DNA of 23,364 nt, taken from positions 1 through 23,364 of the forward strand of contig MU858350.1 in the NCBI GenBank assembly GCA_033297075.1. The letters are read 5' to 3'. The stretch is from Rhypophila decipiens (taxonomy: Eukaryota > Ascomycota > Sordariomycetes > Sordariales > Naviculisporaceae). Under the pieces are notes generated by a model, which was not told the DNA's origin, did not search any database, and was given only the letters and a program-made list of their open reading frames with translations. Positions 19,705-23,364 of this stretch are shown piece by piece. Position 1 is the first letter of the stretch. Every line of letters begins with the position of its first letter. Position numbers and translations under genes: made by a program.

Positions 19705-19893
19705 TAACACAAGCGATAGTGCCCTATTGAAACCACTATATAACACACAATTCTAAGGCTGGCTTGCAGCTTAGAATTTGGCATCCTTTTTAAGGAGGTT
19801 TGGCCTAGTGGTGTGGTTCTAGATTCCCAAATCGTCACAACTAACTTGGTCTGCTTCTTTCAGTGTCCCAGCAAACACCAGCTCCAGAACACA

Positions 19894-20437
19894 ATGACCA
19901 CTTTTTCTCAATCTGTAAGTCGTCACCCCTCTTTATCTTTCTTTCCTCTTCTGAGCAAGGCGTAGTTAATGACAGTCCATCCCTCTACAGGATCGCCAAA
20001 CTGAAAACCTGGCGCTTTCTGGACTACAGCTCGCTCTTCCCTTCACTCCTCCCATCATGATGTTGGCGATGACGATCTTGAACCACAAATTCGGTCCTGA
20101 CGCCCACTTCCAGCTCGCCCCTGCTAATGGAGCCGATATCGAATTCACGGCTGATGCGAAGAAGATGTTTCTGTTTAAGGAACTCGATTCGGATGTCTGG
20201 ACCGTCATCATGCTTAAACGGGGCGACCGGACAGCTTACACGTTTGATGGGCTTGGAGAGCTGCAGATGGACGAGGCTGTTGTGTTGGATAGCGGAGAAT
20301 TGGGCGACGATCACAGCAAGCGCCACAGGCGTCTAGCGAACTACGCGGAGTACGCGCTGGGTCTGGATCGGGTTCATGACCTTAGCGTCTATTCCACTTG
20401 CTCCACGAATAACACCGATCTGCTGTCACTGACCTAG
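19894..20437 (+). CDS. Hypothetical two-exon protein, family not recognised
   Basis: A seven-codon first exon (19894-19914) joins a long second exon (19991-20437) across a 76-bp intron with GTAAGT donor, CT-rich tract and TACAG acceptor, giving 155 aa. I do not recognise the family. The sequence is soluble-looking and acidic to mixed, with FGPDAHFQLAPANGADIEF, a likely beta-rich middle (KMFLFKELDSDVWTVIMLKR), DGLGELQMDEAVVLDSGEL and a Lys/Arg/His patch DDHSKRHRRLANYAEYALG. There is no signal peptide, membrane segment or known catalytic motif. The clean splice sites and unbroken codon frame make it a plausible real gene. It lies 189 bp after the DUF6601-like gene in the same direction. Confidence 0.6.
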
Positions 20438-21451
20438 GCGGAGTGGACTGCTAGGGGTTATCACGTGGGAGTGCAGCACATGAGAGACACCCCCCCATTT
20501 GGCAGGCTGTGGGACCCTCGTGCTGCAAGTGAGCATCTGGAGCGGCCCTGAATAGGTCCCAATAGTGTCTCCTGGGCCAAGATTTGGGAGGGTAGGATGA
20601 TACATATCTCTGAGGGTCGTCTCCCTTGATGGGAGTTTAGTAGGGGTAAATGGCACTGCAGACAGGAATAGGTTCACTCGCGTTGACTTATCTTTATCGC
20701 ATCCGCCCAACCTGATATTTATGATGGACGGGGGAATAGAGAATAGGCACTGTTAGTTTCATCAGTTCGTTGATTTCGATTGAAATGACTTTAAGTAGAG
20801 AGGGACACCTCCAAATGCCACTACAAAGTACCGGGATATTTATAACTATTTTTAAACCCTACAAAGCATTCTTCCAGCCAAATACGCACTCTCTATTGGC
20901 TTTGTGGGTAAGAGGGACATATCATACTATCAAACTTACTAGGCCAGATTCCTCAAGCAGCAATAGCACAGACACAAGATGGGAAACCAGAATCTATTGT
21001 GTAATCTTAGTAGTTGAGCTACAGGCAATTCTTACTACCGCGTGACGGTGGTCTTCCAAATACCTAAATGATTTGCACACATCTATGGACGTGCGATGCA
21101 CTACCCAAGCAGCCGAATGAAGAAGATAGACAAATTCTTTCAGATCAACATGGCGGACTTCGACTGCGAGCCTGTTCACCAATACGTAGAGTATTATTGC
21201 ACTGTATAGTACTATTCAGTAATGGGTGCTGATTGGAAATACCGGACAAGATGTATATAAAAATTAACTGAATAGGCGGCAATGCAAGCCATCACCAAAT
21301 ATTAAGTTAGTAACAGTTGGTGGCAATTCGGGCGATGTAATCATGAATCTGACTTTGATGTCCTAGAAGAAAATATTCCACTATATTAAGTACAACTTTT
21401 TACGCACGCTCAATTAACTTGCGTTTTACTTTCAAACCCTCAGCTTCAACA
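20438..21451. other. AT-rich stretch without a gene
   Basis: About 1 kb with dense stop codons on both strands and raised A+T from about 20760 onward. Nothing recognisable was found. It directly precedes the broken DUF3435 gene and may be remnant of the same mobile-element DNA. Confidence 0.55.
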
Positions 21452-22078
21452 ATGACGATACAACGGCCTAAGCAGCGTGCTCAGCAGTCACCAGATTACT
21501 ACCAGAAACGGCGTCAACGTCATGTCGAAGATGGAGCACCGAAAAAAAACCATGCGCCGAAGATCAAGGAGAATATGAGTGTTGTAACTGATAGGTGGAC
21601 AAGGTGTGTTATTTTTAATCTTCGGATTTTGACAGATTACTTATCAACTACAGGTTTTGTCATCATATAGGTGTTACCGAGTATGAACATTTGGAGAAAG
21701 CAGAGAAGGAGGATATCAGGACATTCCTTGATTGGACGCTTGACACTTTTCCCAAAATTAGGAAAAGGAGCACAGTGTTAGAATATAAACGAGTGTTTTT
21801 CATGATTTATCGAAAATCCATGAATTGCGATTTTGATCGAGAGGCGGCTTCTGAAATACATGATATGATCTAAGTTAAAATACATCCCTTGCAAGAGGAC
21901 GCTAACATGGCTTTAGTATATCATGGGCCACCTCACGATCTCGTACACACTTGACACAACAACAAATGAGAAGCCAGTTCTGAACGTCGATGATATTTAT
22001 GTAATCCTTCACCATCACTGGGTCCACGATCGGTCGAAGTTTCCGGATGAGCAACAGAGAATCCAACTAACGGGGTGA
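21452..22078 (+). pseudogene. Decayed DUF3435-type tyrosine recombinase (Starship-captain-like) fragment
   Basis: A start ATG at 21452 opens a basic N-terminus. A 50-bp intron (21604-21653) joins DRWTR to FCHHIGVTEYEHLEKA, and the frame continues with EKEDIRTFLDWTLDTFPKI and STVLEYKRVFFMIYRKS up to a TAA at 21871. A further TGA follows. Then, in another frame (from 21968), EKPVLNVDDIYVILHHHWV and FPDEQQRIQLTG occur and stop at 22076. These are, in correct order, the N-terminal core-binding part of DUF3435 proteins, the fungal tyrosine recombinases of which some mobilise Starship elements. The following catalytic domain (Arg..His-x-x-Arg..Tyr) is absent. Two in-frame stops, a frameshift and the truncation make this a relic. 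Confidence 0.75.
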
Positions 22079-22657
22079 TTGACAGTTGAAAGGAGGTCGA
22101 ACAAGTACTCAAGTACTAGCGTTTACGTGATTTCTTTCAATGCAACGGCACGGACATTTACATGGCAATTCCAGGAGGCACCGGTGATCCCTCTCTACCA
22201 AACTCAGTTGACCTTTTTCTCGTCTCAGTTTCCTCATTTCATATCCCACAAAGCATTTCCCGCGTTGTCGCTCAATTGGAGGAAAGATGCTTCACAACGC
22301 ACTAGCAACACACGTACCAATCCCGATGCTTCGATTTGCAATTGGCGTCAGCCCCAGACGCCGACGCCACCGAAGTGCCCGACGTGCGGGGTTCGTGATT
22401 CCCGCCGCGAAACGCATCAAGCCCAAAAGACGGCCACAACCACATCAAGGTTCAATATGCCAACTGAAACTACCGCGATACACACTGCGCGCCGCGACTA
22501 CCAATAATAAGTAACTTTCCTATTCCTAGCTGTTATCCAAATTTTAACCACTGGCGCGTTGAACCTACAGATCCACGACGTTCAAGCCTTCCGTACGCAC
22601 CCGCCACCAGCACCGATATAAATACCGGCCGAGAGCGGACCCCGATAACCTTGCACG
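22079..22657. other. Spacer between the recombinase relic and the HET gene
   Basis: About 580 bp. The homology to DUF3435 breaks off abruptly near 22078. An open frame at 22079-22507 has no domain and is probably fortuitous. The right end contains the promoter of the HET gene, with a TATA-like box at 22617-22624. Confidence 0.5.
22617..22624 (+). promoter_or_regulatory. TATA-like box before the HET gene
   Basis: TATAAATA 34-41 bp before the HET start codon. If used, the transcript would start very close to the ATG, giving a minimal 5' leader; it could also be coincidental. Confidence 0.35.
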
Positions 22658-23364
22658 ATGCGGCTCCTGGAGCGAGACCATACCGGCGAGTTCCGCCTGA
22701 CAAAGCACCTCCCGAACGACAAAATCCCCGAGATTCCACCCTACGCGATACTTTCACACACATGGGGCGACGAGGAGGTCCTCTTCAGGGACCTGGCGGG
22801 CGGCACGGCCAAGAACAAGGCAGGCTACGCCAAGATTCAGTTTTGTGGAGAGCGAGCCGAGCGTGATGGGCTGAGCTACTTCTGGGTTGACACATGCTGT
22901 ATCGACAAGGCTGACGCCGGCGAGCTTCAGCACGCTCTTAACTCCATGTTTCAGTGGTATCGCAACGCGGCCAAATACTATGTCTATCTTACAGATGTCT
23001 CAACATACAAGCGAGATGCTGACGGCAATTCTGAGTGGAAATTTGCTTTTCAAGGGTGCAGATGGTTTACGCGTGGATGGACCCTCCAAGAGCTGATCGC
23101 CCCAACTACCGTCGAATTCTTCTCCCAAGAGGGTACGTGGCTAGGAGATAAGCAGTGGCTGGGTCAACACATTTGCAATGCAACTGGCATTCCTCTCGGA
23201 GCTCTTCAGAGCAATGCATTGTCCGATTTCAGCATTGAAGAACGCATCTCGTGGGTCAAAAACCGCACTACAACACGCAAGGAAGATAAGGCATACTCGC
23301 TGTTCGGCATCTTCGACGTATGCATGCCCATTCTGTACGGGGAAGGAGAAGACAGAGCATTCAA
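22658..23364 (+). CDS. HET-domain protein, 5' part (runs off the window)
   Basis: HET domains trigger programmed cell death in fungal heterokaryon incompatibility, often as the N-terminal effector of NOD-like (NACHT-WD40) receptors. The frame is open from the ATG for 235 codons to the window edge. The opening MRLLERDHTGEFRLTK is that of HET-D/HET-E-like proteins. It is followed by YAILSHTWGDEEVLF, YFWVDTCCIDK, SMFQWYRNAAKYYVYLTDV, RWFTRGWTLQELIAP and, near the edge, EDKAYSLFGIFDVCMPILYGEGE. These are the complete HET blocks in order with no interruption. The resemblance to HET-E-like N-termini suggests that a NACHT and WD40 region may follow outside the window, but this cannot be seen. Confidence 0.93.
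   Translation, partial: MRLLERDHTGEFRLTKHLPNDKIPEIPPYAILSHTWGDEEVLFRDLAGGTAKNKAGYAKIQFCGERAERDGLSYFWVDTCCIDKADAGELQHALNSMFQWYRNAAKYYVYLTDVSTYKRDADGNSEWKFAFQGCRWFTRGWTLQELIAPTTVEFFSQEGTWLGDKQWLGQHICNATGIPLGALQSNALSDFSIEERISWVKNRTTTRKEDKAYSLFGIFDVCMPILYGEGEDRAF

Noticed and set aside
19796..19835. tRNA-like boxes (TGGCCTAGTGG followed by GGTTCTAGATTCC)
   Set aside because: The A-box-like and B-box-like words are only a few bases apart, leaving no room for an anticodon arm, and no acceptor stem forms. At most a chance match or a shrunken tRNA-derived fragment.
22079..22507. 142-aa plus-strand open frame after the recombinase relic
   Set aside because: No domain, Thr/Arg/Pro-rich low-information sequence, no splice support, and a competing overlapping frame of similar quality.

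Overview
The window looks like nuclear DNA of a filamentous ascomycete (Pezizomycotina; Sordariomycetes is my guess, not proven). The reasons are short introns of about 50-85 bp with GT..AG ends and CTGAC-like branch sites, and the gene content: DUF3328/UstYa proteins, a HET-domain protein, a DUF6601-type protein and a decayed DUF3435 (Starship-captain-type) recombinase. No rRNA, tRNA or CRISPR was seen.

The core of the window (about 1.2-14.6 kb) reads as a fungal ribosomal-peptide (RiPP) gene cluster of the dikaritin type, the class that contains ustiloxins, phomopsins, asperipin and victorin. A small secreted precursor (3417-3823, minus, two exons, 113 aa) carries a signal peptide and five amino-acid-identical copies of YNGDDEGADKK, separated by Lys-Arg Kex2 sites. 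Around it lie five UstYa-type (DUF3328) oxidase genes: A (1182-2328, -), B (6954-7932, -), C (8442-9348, +), D (9687-10734, +) and E (10781-11637, -). There is also a membrane acyltransferase-3 gene (4559-6385, +) divergent from the precursor and an M3-family metallopeptidase (12260-14600, +). I rebuilt the exon structure of each UstYa gene. All five share a phase-0 intron directly after the first HC-L motif, which supports the models and a common origin. Gene E has lost both histidine motifs that define the family, and gene C has lost one histidine.

The likely pathway starts with secretory targeting of the precursor and Kex2 cleavage at KR. Peptidases, possibly including the M3 enzyme, would then trim the peptide. 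The UstYa proteins would oxidise or cyclise a Tyr-first core, and the acyltransferase may decorate it. The proposed Tyr-Asn-Gly-Asp-Asp core is unusually acidic and matches no dikaritin product I know. No tyrosinase-like UstQ, methyltransferase, transporter, Kex2 protease or cluster regulator is visible, so these would have to be outside the window or elsewhere.

The right part (14.6-23.4 kb) is gene-poor and patchy. It holds an AT-richer stretch without a convincing gene, a 315-aa protein with a permuted papain-like (LRAT/PPPDE-style) His...NCQHF signature, a 19-bp tandem repeat array, a DUF6601-like gene, a clean two-exon orphan gene, a broken DUF3435 recombinase and the 5' part of a HET-domain gene that runs off the right edge. 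This has the look of an accessory region next to a biosynthetic cluster.
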